Origin: Caballeronia sp. TF1N1
GTDB lineage: Bacteria > Pseudomonadota > Gammaproteobacteria > Burkholderiales > Burkholderiaceae
DNA length: 64,000 nucleotides
Direction of reading: 5' to 3'
NCBI RefSeq assembly: GCF_022878925.1
Contig: NZ_CP084626.1
Location: 2,604,001 to 2,668,000, forward strand
In this document: positions 18,102 to 27,875 of the stretch, one piece after another
Layout of the letters: every line of letters begins with the position of its first letter
Position numbering within the stretch: the stretch's first letter is position 1
The notes under the pieces: model-generated
What the model was told of the DNA's origin: nothing
The model's input: the letters and a program-made list of their open reading frames with translations, nothing else
Databases searched by the model: none
Made by a program: the position numbers and the translations under genes

Positions 18102-18887
18102 ATGCTGCGCGACGCACCCGATACGGTTAAACGACTGCTCTGCGAGTCATGGTGTTCCGAGCTGGACGTGGCACAAGACGGTGATGCGCTTCGCTTGTCC
18201 ATGCCGCTGCTGGAACCGGATGGCGACTACGTGACGGTCTGGCTTCGTCAAACGATGGGCGGCTGGCTCATCGAAGATGCGGGCACGACGTTGATGCGCA
18301 TTTCCTACGACTCCGACGCTACTCTTCTCACGCGCGGTCCACGCCGTGTGCTGCTGGACAAGATGCTGGCGGAATACGGCGCGCGCCTTGGAGAAGATGG
18401 GCAGATCGTGTCCGAGTCAGACGAAACTTCACTCGGCATGTCTTTGCTTCGCTATGGTCAAGCCTTGGTGCGCGTCAACGACCTAAAGACATGGAGCAAG
18501 TCACGTGTCGCATCGACTTTTTCCGACGACCTGAAGCGTCATCTGATAGAGATTGTCGGAGTAGACAACGTGCTCGAGAACTATCTGGCGCCGCAAGTTC
18601 CCGACGCCGCTGACTACCCAATCGACTTCTCGCTCAGAGGCGGCCGCGCACCTCTTTTCGTATTCGGTGTCGCCACGCGGGAACGAGCGCGGCTGGCAAC
18701 TATCGTCCTTCAGCATATCGATCAGCACATCGAGTCGTTCGATTCGATCGTGGTTTTTCAGGATGCCAGCGCGTTACCGAGCGGTGATTTACGTCGTTTA
18801 ATGAACGCCGCCAACGACATGGTGGACTCGCTCGACGCGAAAGGCGCACTCGAAAAGAAAATCCGCCATCGCCTGAGAACGGCATAG
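18102..18887 (+). CDS. DUF1828/DUF1829-like protein, second gene of the cassette
   Basis: A 261-residue soluble protein. Residues about 10-100 match my memory of DUF1828 (LRLSMPLLEPDGDYVTVWLR, then GGWLIEDAGTTLMRI), a domain often found in phage-like and mobile contexts. The C-terminal half (YPIDFSLRGGRAPLFVFGVA, then SFDSIVVFQDAS) fits the DUF1829 partner domain. Function is not known. The start at 18102 follows the previous stop by one base; the open frame continues upstream but only as an overlap within the first gene. It is insulated from gltD by a shared terminator. Confidence 0.75.
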   Translation: MLRDAPDTVKRLLCESWCSELDVAQDGDALRLSMPLLEPDGDYVTVWLRQTMGGWLIEDAGTTLMRISYDSDATLLTRGPRRVLLDKMLAEYGARLGEDGQIVSESDETSLGMSLLRYGQALVRVNDLKTWSKSRVASTFSDDLKRHLIEIVGVDNVLENYLAPQVPDAADYPIDFSLRGGRAPLFVFGVATRERARLATIVLQHIDQHIESFDSIVVFQDASALPSGDLRRLMNAANDMVDSLDAKGALEKKIRHRLRTA

Positions 18888-18896
18888 CCCCGCCAA

Positions 18897-18935
18897 CAAA
18901 AAAGGGCGAACCCCAAAGGCCCGCCCTTTTCTCCC
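18897..18935. terminator. Bidirectional terminator between the unknown cassette and gltD
   Basis: AAAAGGGCG (18900-18908) pairs with CGCCCTTTT (18922-18930) around a 13-base loop. The stem is flanked by A-runs and T-runs, so it can stop RNA from both directions: the cassette on the plus strand and gltBD on the minus strand. Confidence 0.85.
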
Positions 18936-18950
18936 ATCAACCCCGCTCTT

Positions 18951-20417
18951 TTATCGCGGCAATTCGCTACTGCCCATCAAATACGCATCCACCGACCGCG
19001 CGCACTGACGCCCTTCGCGAATCGCCCACACCACGAGCGACTGACCGCGCCGCATATCGCCTGCGGTGAACACCTTGTCCGCCGACGTGTAATACGCTTT
19101 GTCACCTTCGGTCGAGGCGCGCACGTTACCGCGCGCGTCCTTGTCGACGCCAAACGCATCCAGCACCGGCGAAGCTGGCTGCGTGAAGCCCATGGCGAGC
19201 AGCACGAGGTCGGCCTTCAGCTCGAACTCGCTGTTCGGCACTTCCTGCATCTTGCCGTTCTTCCACTCGACGCGCACCGCGATCAGCTTCTCGACCTTGC
19301 CATTCTTGCCTTCGAAACGCTTCGTCGCAACCGACCAGTCACGCTCGCAACCCTCTTCATGCGACGACGACGTACGCAGCTTGATCGGCCAGTAGGGCCA
19401 CACGAGCGGCTTGTTCTCTTCCTCGGGCGGCTGCGCGAGCAGTTCGAACTGCACCACGCCCTTCGCGCCATGCCGGTTCGAGGTGCCGACGCAATCCGAA
19501 CCCGTGTCGCCACCGCCGATCACGACGACATGCTTGCCCTTCGCGACCAGTTGCTCCGCGAGCTTGTCGCCTGCGTTGACCTTGTTCTGCTGCGGCAGGA
19601 ATTCCATCGCGTAATAGATGCCTTCCAGCTCGCGCCCCGGCACCGGCAGATCGCGCGGCGTTTCCGAACCGCCCGCCACCACGACCGCATCGAACTGTTC
19701 TTTCAGTTCGTCCGGCGTGATGGTTTCCTTGGCCGTATTGCCGATGTGCCCCGGCAGCGCGTCCTTGCCGATGAACACGTTGGTGCGGAACGACACGCCT
19801 TCCGCTTCCATTTGGCGCATGCGGCGGTCGATCAGCCACTTCTCCAGCTTGAAGTCGGGAATGCCATAACGCAGCAAACCACCAATGCGATCGTTCTTTT
19901 CGAACACGACCACGTCGTGACCGGCGCGTCCCAGTTGCTGCGCGACCGCGAGCCCGGCGGGACCGGAGCCGACCACCGCAACCTTCTTGCCGGTCTTGTG
20001 TTTGGGCGGCTGCGGCGCGACCCAGCCTTCGGTCCACGCCTTGTCGATGATCGCGTGCTCGATCGACTTGATGCCCACCGGATCGTCATTGATGCCGAGC
20101 GTGCAAGCCGACTCGCACGGCGCCGGACAAATGCGTCCCGTGAACTCGGGGAAGTTGTTGGTCGAATGCAGCACTTCGATCGCGCTCTTCCAGTCCTGAC
20201 GGAACACGAGATCGTTGAAGTCCGGAATGATGTTGTTCACCGGACAACCGTTGTTGCAAAACGGAATGCCGCAGTCCATGCAGCGCGCGCCCTGAACCTT
20301 GGCGTCTTCATCGGTCAGCGCGGCGACGAATTCCTTGTAATGCTTGACGCGGGTCAGCGGTGCTTCGTACGCCTCGTGGCGGCGTTCGAACTCGAGAAAA
20401 CCGGTTGCCTTGCCCAT
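18951..20417 (-). CDS. gltD: Glutamate synthase, small (beta) subunit
   Basis: The NADPH-oxidising FAD subunit of glutamate synthase; passes electrons to the large subunit. The 488-residue protein has the N-terminal cysteine clusters [14 protein letters not shown] and [12 protein letters not shown] for two 4Fe-4S centres, an FAD motif [20 protein letters not shown], and an NADPH motif [14 protein letters not shown]. The C-terminus contains [18 protein letters not shown]. It lies 78 bp after gltB and its stop faces the bidirectional terminator. Confidence 0.97.
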   Translation of the reverse strand: MGKATGFLEFERRHEAYEAPLTRVKHYKEFVAALTDEDAKVQGARCMDCGIPFCNNGCPVNNIIPDFNDLVFRQDWKSAIEVLHSTNNFPEFTGRICPAPCESACTLGINDDPVGIKSIEHAIIDKAWTEGWVAPQPPKHKTGKKVAVVGSGPAGLAVAQQLGRAGHDVVVFEKNDRIGGLLRYGIPDFKLEKWLIDRRMRQMEAEGVSFRTNVFIGKDALPGHIGNTAKETITPDELKEQFDAVVVAGGSETPRDLPVPGRELEGIYYAMEFLPQQNKVNAGDKLAEQLVAKGKHVVVIGGGDTGSDCVGTSNRHGAKGVVQFELLAQPPEEENKPLVWPYWPIKLRTSSSHEEGCERDWSVATKRFEGKNGKVEKLIAVRVEWKNGKMQEVPNSEFELKADLVLLAMGFTQPASPVLDAFGVDKDARGNVRASTEGDKAYYTSADKVFTAGDMRRGQSLVVWAIREGRQCARSVDAYLMGSSELPR

Positions 20418-20495
20418 GTGGTTCTCTTCTTTCTCTGTATTTGGTGAGGAACTCGCTCTCCGGCGTACCGGAGAGCTCTTCTATAGTGAGACCGC

Positions 20496-23400
20496 TCAGG
20501 CCGCGAGTGCGTCCTTTGCCTTCTTCGCGCCGATCTCGCCGAGCGCGCGCTTGTAGTCGGTCGGGAACACCTTCACGAACTGACGGCGCGACGCATCCCA
20601 GTTTTCGAGCAGCGCCTTGGCACGCGGCGATCCGGTGAACTGGAAGTGACGCTCGATCAAACCCTTGAGCAGCGCTTCGTCGGTCTTGCCGGCATGCCAC
20701 AGCGCGCGATCCACCGTGCGCTCCTGTTCGGCCTGTTGCAGCACCGGATCGAGGGCCACCATGGTCTTGTTGCACTTGGCGCCGAACGTGCCGTCCGGAT
20801 CGAACACGAACGCGACGCCGCCCGACATGCCCGCCGCGAAGTTGCGGCCCGTCTCGCCGAGCACGACCACCGTGCCGCCCGTCATGTATTCGCAGCCGTG
20901 ATCGCCCGTGCCTTCGACGACTGCCGTCGCGCCCGAGTTTCGCACGCAGAAGCGCTCGCCCGCGACGCCACGGAAGTACGACTCGCCTTCGATAGCGCCG
21001 TACATCACCGTGTTGCCGCAGATGATGTTCTCCTCGGACTTGCCACGGAAGTCGTTGGTCGGGCGAATGATGATGCGCCCGCCCGACATGCCCTTGCCAA
21101 CATAGTCGTTACCGTCGCCGACGAGGTCGAGTGTCACGCCCTTGGCGAGGAACGCGCCGAAGCTCTGACCCGCCGTGCCCTTCAACTGGATATGGATGGA
21201 GTCGTCGGGCAAACCGTCGTGGCCGTACTTCTTCGCGATCAACCCGGACAGCATGGCGCCGACCGTGCGGTTCACGTTGCGCACCGGCTGGATGAACGAA
21301 ACGTGCTCGCCCTTCTCGATCGCCGCCTTTGACTTCTCGATCAACACGTGATCGAGCGCCTTGTCCAGACCGTGGTCCTGCACATCGACGTGCTTGCGCG
21401 CGACTTCCGCGCCCACCGGCACTTGATAGAACACGCGCGAAAAGTCGAGACCCTTCGCCTTCCAGTGTTCGACGCCCTTCTTCGTGTCGAGCAATTCGGC
21501 GTGGCCGATCAGATCCTCGAACTTGCGAATACCCAGTTGCGCCATGATCTCGCGCACTTCTTCCGCAATGAAGAAGAAGAAGTTGACGACGTGTTCCGGC
21601 TGGCCAGTGAACTTCGCGCGCAGCACCGGATCTTGCGTCGCGACGCCGACCGGGCACGTGTTCAGATGGCACTTGCGCATCATGATGCAGCCTTCGACGA
21701 CGAGCGGCGCCGTCGCGAAGCCGAATTCATCCGCGCCGAGCAGCGCGCCGATCACGACATCGCGGCCGGTCTTCATCTGGCCGTCGGCCTGCACGCGGAT
21801 ACGGCCACGCAGACGGTTCAGCACCAACGTCTGCTGCGTTTCGGCAAGACCGAGTTCCCACGGCGTGCCCGCGTGCTTCAGCGACGACAAGGGCGATGCA
21901 CCCGTGCCGCCATCATGGCCCGCGATCACGACGTGATCCGCCTTTGCCTTCGCCACACCCGCAGCGATGGTGCCGACGCCCACTTCGGACACCAGTTTCA
22001 CCGAAATGCTCGCCGCGGAATTCACGTTCTTCAGATCGTGAATGAGCTGCGCCAGGTCTTCGATCGAATAGATATCGTGGTGCGGCGGCGGCGAAATGAG
22101 ACCGACGCCCGGCACCGAGTAACGCAGCTTGCCGATATAGTCGGAAACCTTGTGGCCCGGCAGTTGACCGCCTTCGCCCGGCTTCGCGCCTTGCGCCATC
22201 TTGATTTGAATTTGATCCGCCGACGACAGATATTCCGCCGTCACGCCGAAGCGGCCCGATGCAACCTGCTTGATCTTCGAGCGCAGCGAATCGCCGTCTT
22301 TCAACGCGACGTCGGTGACGATTTCATCGCCGATCAGGGACTTGAGCGTGTCGCCGGTCTTGATCGGAATGCCGCGCAGTTCGTTCCGGTAGCGCTTCTC
22401 GTCCTCGCCGCCTTCGCCCGTGTTCGACTTGCCGCCGATACGGTTCATGGCGACCGCGAGCGTGGCGTGCGCTTCCGTGCTGATGGAGCCGAGCGACATC
22501 GCGCCTGTCGCAAAACGCTTCACGATGTCCTTCGCCGGCTCCACTTCGTCTAGCGGAATGGCCTTCGACGGGTCGAGCTTGAACTCGAAGAGACCACGGA
22601 ACGTCATGTGACGCTTCGTCTGGTCGTTGATCAGATGCGCGTATTCCTTGTACGTCTGATACGAGTTGCTGCGCGCCGAGTGTTGCAGCTTGGCGATGGC
22701 ATCCGGCGTCCACATATGCTCTTCGCCGCGCACGCGATAAGCGTATTCGCCGCCCGCATCGAGCATGTTCGCGAGAACCGGGTTGTCGCCGAAGGCATCG
22801 CGATGCAGGCGAATGGCTTCTTCCGCCACGTCGAAGATGCCGATGCCGCCGACCTTGGACGCCGTGCCACGGAAATACTTCTCCACGAGCTCGGAGGACA
22901 AGCCGACCGCTTCGAAAATCTGTGCGCCGGTGTAGGACATGTAAGTGGAAATGCCCATCTTCGACATGACCTTGTACAAGCCCTTGCCGACCGCCTTCGT
23001 GAAGTTGTAGATGACCTTCTCGGCCGACAGATCGCCCTTGAAGCCTTCCGCCATGTTGGCGAGCGTTTCCAGCGCGAGGTACGGGTGAACGGCTTCCGCG
23101 CCGTACGCCGCGAGCAGCGCGAAGTGATGCGTCTCGCGCGCCGACCCGGTTTCGACGACGAGACCCGTGCTCGTGCGCAGACCATGCTGCACGAGATGCG
23201 AGTGGATGGCCGACGTGGCGAGCAGCGCCGGAATCGCGACATTGTCGCGGTCCATCTTGCGGTCGGACACGATCAGCATGTTGTAACCGGACTTCACGGC
23301 ATCGACGGCTTCGGCGCACAACGACGCAATGCATGCTTCCACGCCTTCCTTGCCCCAAGCCACCGGATAGCAGATGTTCAGTTCGTACGAGCTGAACTTG

Positions 23401-25199
23401 CCGCCGGTGTATTTGTCGATGGCGCGAATCTTCGCGATGTCTTTGAAGTCGAGCACGGGCTGCGACACTTCGAGACGCATCGTCGGGTTGATGTTGGTCG
23501 TGTCGAGCAGATTCGGCTTAGGACCGACGAACGAGACCAGCGACATCACCATGTTCTCGCGGATCGGATCGATCGGCGGGTTGGTCACTTGCGCGAACAA
23601 CTGCTTGAAGTAGTGATAGAGCGTCTTGTTCTTGCCGGACATGACCGCGAGCGGCGAGTCGTTGCCCATCGAGCCCACGGCCTCTTCACCCGACTGCGCC
23701 ATGGGCGCCATCAGAAACTTGAGGTCTTCCTGCGTATAGCCGAACGCCTGCTGACGGTCGAGCAGCGCGGCGGCTTCGCGACGCTGCGTTTCGACGTCTT
23801 CCGCCTTCGGCTCGATTTCGTCGAGCTTGATACGCACGGCGTCGATCCAGCTCTTGTACGGCTTCGCGTTCGCGAGGTTGTCCTTGAGCTCCTTGTCCTC
23901 GATGATGCGGCCTTGTTCCATGTCGATCAGGAACATCTTGCCCGGCTGCAGACGCCACTTCTTGACGATCTTCGATTCCGGGATAGGCAGCACGCCCGAT
24001 TCCGACGCGAGGATCACGAGGTCGTCGTCGGTGATGAGATAGCGCGCCGGACGCAGGCCGTTACGGTCGAGCGTGGCGCCGATCTGGCGGCCGTCCGTGA
24101 ACGCGATGGCGGCGGGACCGTCCCACGGCTCCATCATCGCTGCGTGATACTCGTAGAACGCGCGGCGGTTGTCGTCCATGAGCGTGTGCTGTTCCCATGC
24201 CTCGGGAATCATCATCATCATGGCGTGGACGAGCGGATAGCCCGCCATCACGAGCAGTTCGAGACAGTTGTCGAACGAAGCCGTGTCCGACTGGCCGGGA
24301 TAAATCAGCGGCCAGAGCTTGGGCAGATCGTCGCCGAGCACGTAGGAGGCGATCGCGCCGGTGCGCGCGTTCAGCCAGTTGACGTTGCCCTTCACGGTGT
24401 TGATTTCACCGTTGTGCGCAATCATGCGATACGGGTGAGCCAGTTCCCACGCCGGGAACGTGTTGGTCGAGAAGCGCTGGTGCACGAGCGCAAGCGCCGA
24501 GACCACGCGCTCGTCCTGCAGGTCGCGGTAATACACGCCGACCTGACCGGCCAGCAGCAGGCCCTTGTAGACGACCGTGCGCGACGACATGGACGGCACG
24601 AAGTATTCCTTGCCGTGCTTGAGCTTGAGCGCCTGAATGCGGTGGCTCGCCGTCTTGCGGATGATGTAGAGCTTCCGCTCGAGCGCATCCGTCACGACGA
24701 TGTCCTTGCCCCGCCCGATGAAGATCATGCGGATGAGCGGCTCACTCGCCTTCACGGTCGGAGAAATAGGCATGTTGCCGTCGACCGGGACGTCGCGCCA
24801 GCCGAGCACGACCTGGCCTTCCGCCTTCACCGTGCGTTCCAGTTCCTGTTCGCACGCGAGCCGCGAAGCATGTTCCTTCGGCAGGAAGATCATGCCGACG
24901 CCGTATTCGCCGGCAGGCGGCAAAGTCACGCCTTGCTTGGCCATCTCTTCGCGATAGAAGCCGTCCGGAACCTGAATCAGAATGCCCGCGCCGTCGCCCA
25001 TGAGCGGATCGGCGCCGACGGCGCCACGGTGATCGAGATTCTCGAGGATCTTGAGACCCTGCTGAATGATCTCGTGGCTCTTTTTCCCCTTGATATGGGC
25101 GACGAAACCGACGCCGCAAGCGTCATGTTCGTTGGCAGGGTCATACATGCCCTGCGCGGCGGGAGGCGAACCGACTGCCGGTTGCTGATGATCGTTCAT
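20496..25199 (-). CDS. gltB: Glutamate synthase, large (alpha) subunit
   Basis: Makes two glutamates from glutamine and 2-oxoglutarate, the GS-GOGAT route of ammonia assimilation. At 1567 residues it has the full length. Order: a 27-residue propeptide, the amidotransferase domain whose nucleophile is Cys28 in [11 protein letters not shown], the central domain, the FMN-binding synthase barrel with [15 protein letters not shown], the 3Fe-4S cysteines in [17 protein letters not shown], and the C-terminal beta-helix with repeated glycine-rich turns. I chose the ATG at 25199 ([10 protein letters not shown]); upstream codons contain the promoter. Confidence 0.96.
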   Translation of the reverse strand: MNDHQQPAVGSPPAAQGMYDPANEHDACGVGFVAHIKGKKSHEIIQQGLKILENLDHRGAVGADPLMGDGAGILIQVPDGFYREEMAKQGVTLPPAGEYGVGMIFLPKEHASRLACEQELERTVKAEGQVVLGWRDVPVDGNMPISPTVKASEPLIRMIFIGRGKDIVVTDALERKLYIIRKTASHRIQALKLKHGKEYFVPSMSSRTVVYKGLLLAGQVGVYYRDLQDERVVSALALVHQRFSTNTFPAWELAHPYRMIAHNGEINTVKGNVNWLNARTGAIASYVLGDDLPKLWPLIYPGQSDTASFDNCLELLVMAGYPLVHAMMMMIPEAWEQHTLMDDNRRAFYEYHAAMMEPWDGPAAIAFTDGRQIGATLDRNGLRPARYLITDDDLVILASESGVLPIPESKIVKKWRLQPGKMFLIDMEQGRIIEDKELKDNLANAKPYKSWIDAVRIKLDEIEPKAEDVETQRREAAALLDRQQAFGYTQEDLKFLMAPMAQSGEEAVGSMGNDSPLAVMSGKNKTLYHYFKQLFAQVTNPPIDPIRENMVMSLVSFVGPKPNLLDTTNINPTMRLEVSQPVLDFKDIAKIRAIDKYTGGKFSSYELNICYPVAWGKEGVEACIASLCAEAVDAVKSGYNMLIVSDRKMDRDNVAIPALLATSAIHSHLVQHGLRTSTGLVVETGSARETHHFALLAAYGAEAVHPYLALETLANMAEGFKGDLSAEKVIYNFTKAVGKGLYKVMSKMGISTYMSYTGAQIFEAVGLSSELVEKYFRGTASKVGGIGIFDVAEEAIRLHRDAFGDNPVLANMLDAGGEYAYRVRGEEHMWTPDAIAKLQHSARSNSYQTYKEYAHLINDQTKRHMTFRGLFEFKLDPSKAIPLDEVEPAKDIVKRFATGAMSLGSISTEAHATLAVAMNRIGGKSNTGEGGEDEKRYRNELRGIPIKTGDTLKSLIGDEIVTDVALKDGDSLRSKIKQVASGRFGVTAEYLSSADQIQIKMAQGAKPGEGGQLPGHKVSDYIGKLRYSVPGVGLISPPPHHDIYSIEDLAQLIHDLKNVNSAASISVKLVSEVGVGTIAAGVAKAKADHVVIAGHDGGTGASPLSSLKHAGTPWELGLAETQQTLVLNRLRGRIRVQADGQMKTGRDVVIGALLGADEFGFATAPLVVEGCIMMRKCHLNTCPVGVATQDPVLRAKFTGQPEHVVNFFFFIAEEVREIMAQLGIRKFEDLIGHAELLDTKKGVEHWKAKGLDFSRVFYQVPVGAEVARKHVDVQDHGLDKALDHVLIEKSKAAIEKGEHVSFIQPVRNVNRTVGAMLSGLIAKKYGHDGLPDDSIHIQLKGTAGQSFGAFLAKGVTLDLVGDGNDYVGKGMSGGRIIIRPTNDFRGKSEENIICGNTVMYGAIEGESYFRGVAGERFCVRNSGATAVVEGTGDHGCEYMTGGTVVVLGETGRNFAAGMSGGVAFVFDPDGTFGAKCNKTMVALDPVLQQAEQERTVDRALWHAGKTDEALLKGLIERHFQFTGSPRAKALLENWDASRRQFVKVFPTDYKRALGEIGAKKAKDALAA

Positions 25200-25340
25200 G
25201 GGGACACCGTCTCTACTGTGAGGGGCCGACTCGGCCGTTGAACCATTTTTTATGTCGCCCGCGGCGTTTATTTCGACTTGGAAGCCGCGAAGCCGGTCGT
25301 GCAACGGGCGCGCTGCGCCGCAAAAACCGCCGGAAATCGA

Positions 25341-25370
25341 AATATACGCGACCAATCAAAGAGATGGCAA
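25341..25370 (-). promoter_or_regulatory. Candidate sigma-70 promoter of gltBD
   Basis: On the minus strand TTGCCA (25365-25370) and TATATT (25341-25346) each match consensus at five of six positions with an 18-bp spacer. RNA would start near 25334, 135 bases before gltB. Confidence 0.6.
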
Positions 25371-25396
25371 ATAAAATATGATGATGCGTCACTAAT

Positions 25397-25444
25397 TATC
25401 GATATGGTGCACGTATGCCCCAAAATATTGGTTCCATATCGATA
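25397..25444. repeat. 11-bp inverted repeat upstream of the gltB promoter
   Basis: TATCGATATGG (25397-25407) is repeated perfectly in inverted form, CCATATCGATA (25434-25444), with 26 bp between. It lies about 60-110 bp upstream of the predicted start of gltB RNA, a place where an activator such as a LysR-type protein often binds. Each arm contains the palindrome ATCGAT. The regulator is not known. Confidence 0.6.
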
Positions 25445-25521
25445 TTGGGCAAAAACAAACGGCGCGCCCGAATTTTCGTGCCGCCGTCCTTTTGAAGCGT
25501 CGTTTTCCGCGATGCCCGTGG

Positions 25522-26229
25522 TTATTGAGATTGAGGCGTCTCGCGCACTTTACGCGGCCGTCCGCGCGGCAATGGCGACACGCGCCGATTCGCCGCACGC
25601 GATGCCCAATCGCGATACGCATCGCTGCCGAGCACCCAGCCTTTCAGTGTGGCTTGCAGGAGACGATTGGCCTCACGCTCGTCGAGCGGCTGATCGCACA
25701 ACTCCTTGTAGGCATGCTGGCGTTCGAACGGCGTGTTGCCGAGCGACCAGAAAAGCGGATGATCCGTGATCAGTCCGTCGAGCGTCAGCCCTATATGGTG
25801 CCGAAAACTCGACCACTTGTAGTCCTGCGGCGCGGCAACCAGACCCGCGCGAACCGGCGCGGTTTCAACCACGCGCGTGGCAAGCAGGAAATAACGTTCA
25901 CCCTCGATGACCGTTGCGCGATATCGCCCTTCCCACAACGTCCCGCGCCGCGTGTAACGGCGATTGAAATGCGCCACGTAACGACGCCCGACTGCCTGCA
26001 TCGCCTTGGGAAGGCTGGATTCGTCGCGCGGCGTGACAAGCAGATGCACCGCCTGCGGCATCAACGCATATGCATGAATGGAAAGATGATGATCACGTGA
26101 TGCAGTTCTCAAGCAGTCGATGAAAAGCTCGTAGTCCTGGTCGTCGACGAAGGCAGGTTGCTGGTCGAGACCGCGCAGGATGACATGCTGCGGCTGATCG
26201 GGAACATAAAGTCGTGCAAGCCGTGCCAT
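25522..26229 (-). CDS. REP-associated tyrosine transposase (RayT)-family protein, altered HUH motif
   Basis: A 235-residue member of the Y1/IS200-like transposase family, of the single-copy RayT kind that is domesticated in many proteobacteria. It starts MARLARLYVPDQPQHVILRG and has the family segment RGTLWEGRYRA and a candidate catalytic tyrosine, Tyr84, in GRRYVAHFNRR. The metal-binding HUH motif, normally NHVHLL, reads QAVHLL here (residues 59-64): the first histidine is alanine (codon GCG). This may make it inactive as a nuclease. The frame is otherwise intact. No flanking terminal repeats or REP arrays are evident. Confidence 0.85.
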   Translation of the reverse strand: MARLARLYVPDQPQHVILRGLDQQPAFVDDQDYELFIDCLRTASRDHHLSIHAYALMPQAVHLLVTPRDESSLPKAMQAVGRRYVAHFNRRYTRRGTLWEGRYRATVIEGERYFLLATRVVETAPVRAGLVAAPQDYKWSSFRHHIGLTLDGLITDHPLFWSLGNTPFERQHAYKELCDQPLDEREANRLLQATLKGWVLGSDAYRDWASRAANRRVSPLPRGRPRKVRETPQSQ

Positions 26230-26434
26230 TCTGGATATTCCATTGATCGCGTTTGTGTTACCCCAATCGGGGACCTTGTGGAGATGTTGAGGCAGCGTGG
26301 ACGAAACACATGCAAATGCCATGCAACACGATTCCAACGCCGCACACGTCTTAGGGAAAATGCTCTACGGCGACGCTATGGTTACTTTGAAATCTTATGC
26401 TCATAATGAGCGTGCTTTTCTGGAGGAGCACAAA

Positions 26435-27160
26435 TTGAAAATAAAACAAGTCATGGTGGGAGCAGCGGCATTTGCGTGTGTAGCCAGCGCGGCGCACGCA
26501 CAGTCGGCGGGTTCCTTCTACGCAACCGCTGGCTGGTTTCACTTCGCCCCGCAAGACAGCAGCGGCCCGCTCAAAGAGACAAGTGTAGGCGGATCTCCCG
26601 TCAATATCGACGTACAGGGCACGGGCGCCGGCATTTCAAGCGCGGATACGGCAGGCTTCACGCTTGGTTACTTTGCCACCGACCACATTGCGGCGGAATT
26701 CGAAATGGGCATTCCGCCCTCCTTCGACCTCGAAGGCACAGGCTCGTTCTCGCAATACGGCAAGCTCGGCAGCGCGAAACAATGGAGCCCAACGCTGCTT
26801 TTCAAATACTTCTTTAATGCTCCTCAAGCGAAGTTTCGTCCGTTCGTCGGCATTGGCGTAACGCGCACCTGGTTCACCGACGCCAAGATCACGAACTCAT
26901 CGTTCGAAGGCAACGTCCTGCATGGTCCGACCTCCGTCGACACGGATAGTTCGTGGGCGCCGGTGTTCAACGTGGGCGCCGTCTATAACTTCACGGAGCA
27001 TTGGTTCGCGGGTTTTTCCGTGTCGTTCATTCCGTTGAAGGCAACGGCGACTTTGAACTCGCAAGCGCAGACGCCGGTTGGCACGTTGAACGTGCAGTCG
27101 AAAGCGAAGATCACGTTGAATCCCATCGTGACTTATTTGCGTGTCGGCTATCGTTTCTAA
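26435..27160 (+). CDS. ompW: OmpW-family outer-membrane protein
   Basis: An eight-stranded outer-membrane beta-barrel for small hydrophobic molecules. The start is taken as TTG at 26435 because GGAGG stands 7-11 bases upstream and the reading gives a good signal peptide (KIKQVMVGAAAFACVASAAH, cleavage after AHA). The mature part has OmpW features: GYFATDHIAAEFEMG, WSPTLLFKYFFN, KFRPFVGIGVTRTWF and the C-terminal LRVGYRF ending in phenylalanine, the barrel-assembly signal. Total about 241 residues. An ATG start further upstream is in frame but would bury the signal peptide. Confidence 0.93.
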   Translation: MKIKQVMVGAAAFACVASAAHAQSAGSFYATAGWFHFAPQDSSGPLKETSVGGSPVNIDVQGTGAGISSADTAGFTLGYFATDHIAAEFEMGIPPSFDLEGTGSFSQYGKLGSAKQWSPTLLFKYFFNAPQAKFRPFVGIGVTRTWFTDAKITNSSFEGNVLHGPTSVDTDSSWAPVFNVGAVYNFTEHWFAGFSVSFIPLKATATLNSQAQTPVGTLNVQSKAKITLNPIVTYLRVGYRF

Positions 27161-27191
27161 GAACGCTGGATTAACCACGGCGTTCCCGAAA

Positions 27192-27248
27192 TTTTATTTG
27201 CGGGCATGCAAATAAAAGCGCCGCCATGCATGAAGCGTGGCGGCATTT
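27192..27248 (+). terminator. Two hairpins after ompW, the second a terminator
   Basis: A first perfect 10-bp hairpin, TTTTATTTGC (27192-27201) with GCAAATAAAA (27208-27217), is followed at once by GCCGCCATGC (27220-27229) with GCGTGGCGGC (27235-27244, one G-U). The second is followed by ATTTGATTTT and should end the ompW transcript. Confidence 0.75.
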
Positions 27249-27453
27249 GATTTTACCGGCTCTTGTAAATGTGACCCGCGCATTTGCGGAGTTTGCGCAT
27301 TTATTACGCTGTCGCAACGCCGTTCACCGACAGTCTTGCTGGTGACACGACCGTGCGCGCCCATGGGCATCGAATTTGCTGCATCATCGATTTCCCGCTC
27401 TTCGCGAGCGGTGTGGTCATCCATCCACGATTCATCCATCGACGGAGCGATCT

Positions 27454-27831
27454 ATGAACGCATTGCCTAACACGCGAGACGCCATCGGAGATTCCTGGAG
27501 CAGCACCAACCGCCGTGCGCGCCGTATGGCGCGTCATGGCCGTGATGCCGCCGAGGACATCAGCGGCGAGTTGCGCGCGCTGCTTTCCGATCTCGAAGAA
27601 ACGCTGTCGAACGGCGCATCGGCCGATGCCGCCATCTTGCGCAAGCAAATAAGTTCGCAACTGGACGGCGCACGTTCCCGTCTGAACGACACGCACGCCG
27701 CGCTCAGACAACGCGCCGGCGCTGCTCTAGACGACGCCGATGCGTATCTGCACGAAAAGCCCTGGCAGACGATTGCACTCGTCGGCGGCCTGGCGCTCGT
27801 CGCGGGCGTTTTGCTGGCCCGCGCTCGCTGA
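27454..27831 (+). CDS. DUF883 (ElaB/YqjD-like) inner-membrane protein
   Basis: A 125-residue protein of the DUF883 family. Residues 30-100 are a charged, alpha-helical region rich in Ala, Arg and Glu, and the C-terminus has the typical motif EKPWQTIALVGGLALVAGVL followed by LARAR: one membrane anchor near the end. Such proteins in E. coli (YqjD, ElaB) bind ribosomes at the membrane in stationary phase; whether this one does is inference. The start MNALPNTRDA at 27454 has GGAG about seven bases upstream. It stands alone on this strand and converges with ugpQ. Confidence 0.88.
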   Translation: MNALPNTRDAIGDSWSSTNRRARRMARHGRDAAEDISGELRALLSDLEETLSNGASADAAILRKQISSQLDGARSRLNDTHAALRQRAGAALDDADAYLHEKPWQTIALVGGLALVAGVLLARAR

Positions 27832-27833
27832 CC

Positions 27834-27875
27834 GAACGAGCGGCGCCAGTATCAATGGTGCCGCGCGCGTCGTTC
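27834..27875. terminator. Hairpin between the convergent DUF883 gene and ugpQ
   Basis: GAACGAGCGGCGCC (27834-27847) pairs closely with the segment ending in TCGTTC at 27875, leaving a short internal loop. There is no T-run on either side, so termination is only suggested by position between convergent genes. Confidence 0.35.

Larger units (their letters stand above)
25200..25521. other. 322-bp intergenic region before gltB
   Basis: This AT-richer stretch holds the gltB control region read on the minus strand: a promoter at 25341-25370, an 11-bp inverted repeat at 25397-25444, and a leader of about 135 bases. I see no gene in it. The part nearest the transposase-family gene (25445-25521) shows nothing clear. 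Confidence 0.7.

Noticed and set aside
22608..25241. 877-codon open frame on the plus strand opposite gltB
   Set aside because: It is a composition shadow of gltB in a GC-rich genome: rich in Arg, His and Ala, with no family motif, while the opposite strand has a fully recognised enzyme.
26230..26434. Possible FNR site upstream of ompW (TTGAT near 26246)
   Set aside because: ompW is FNR-controlled in some species, but the second half-site does not match ATCAA here.
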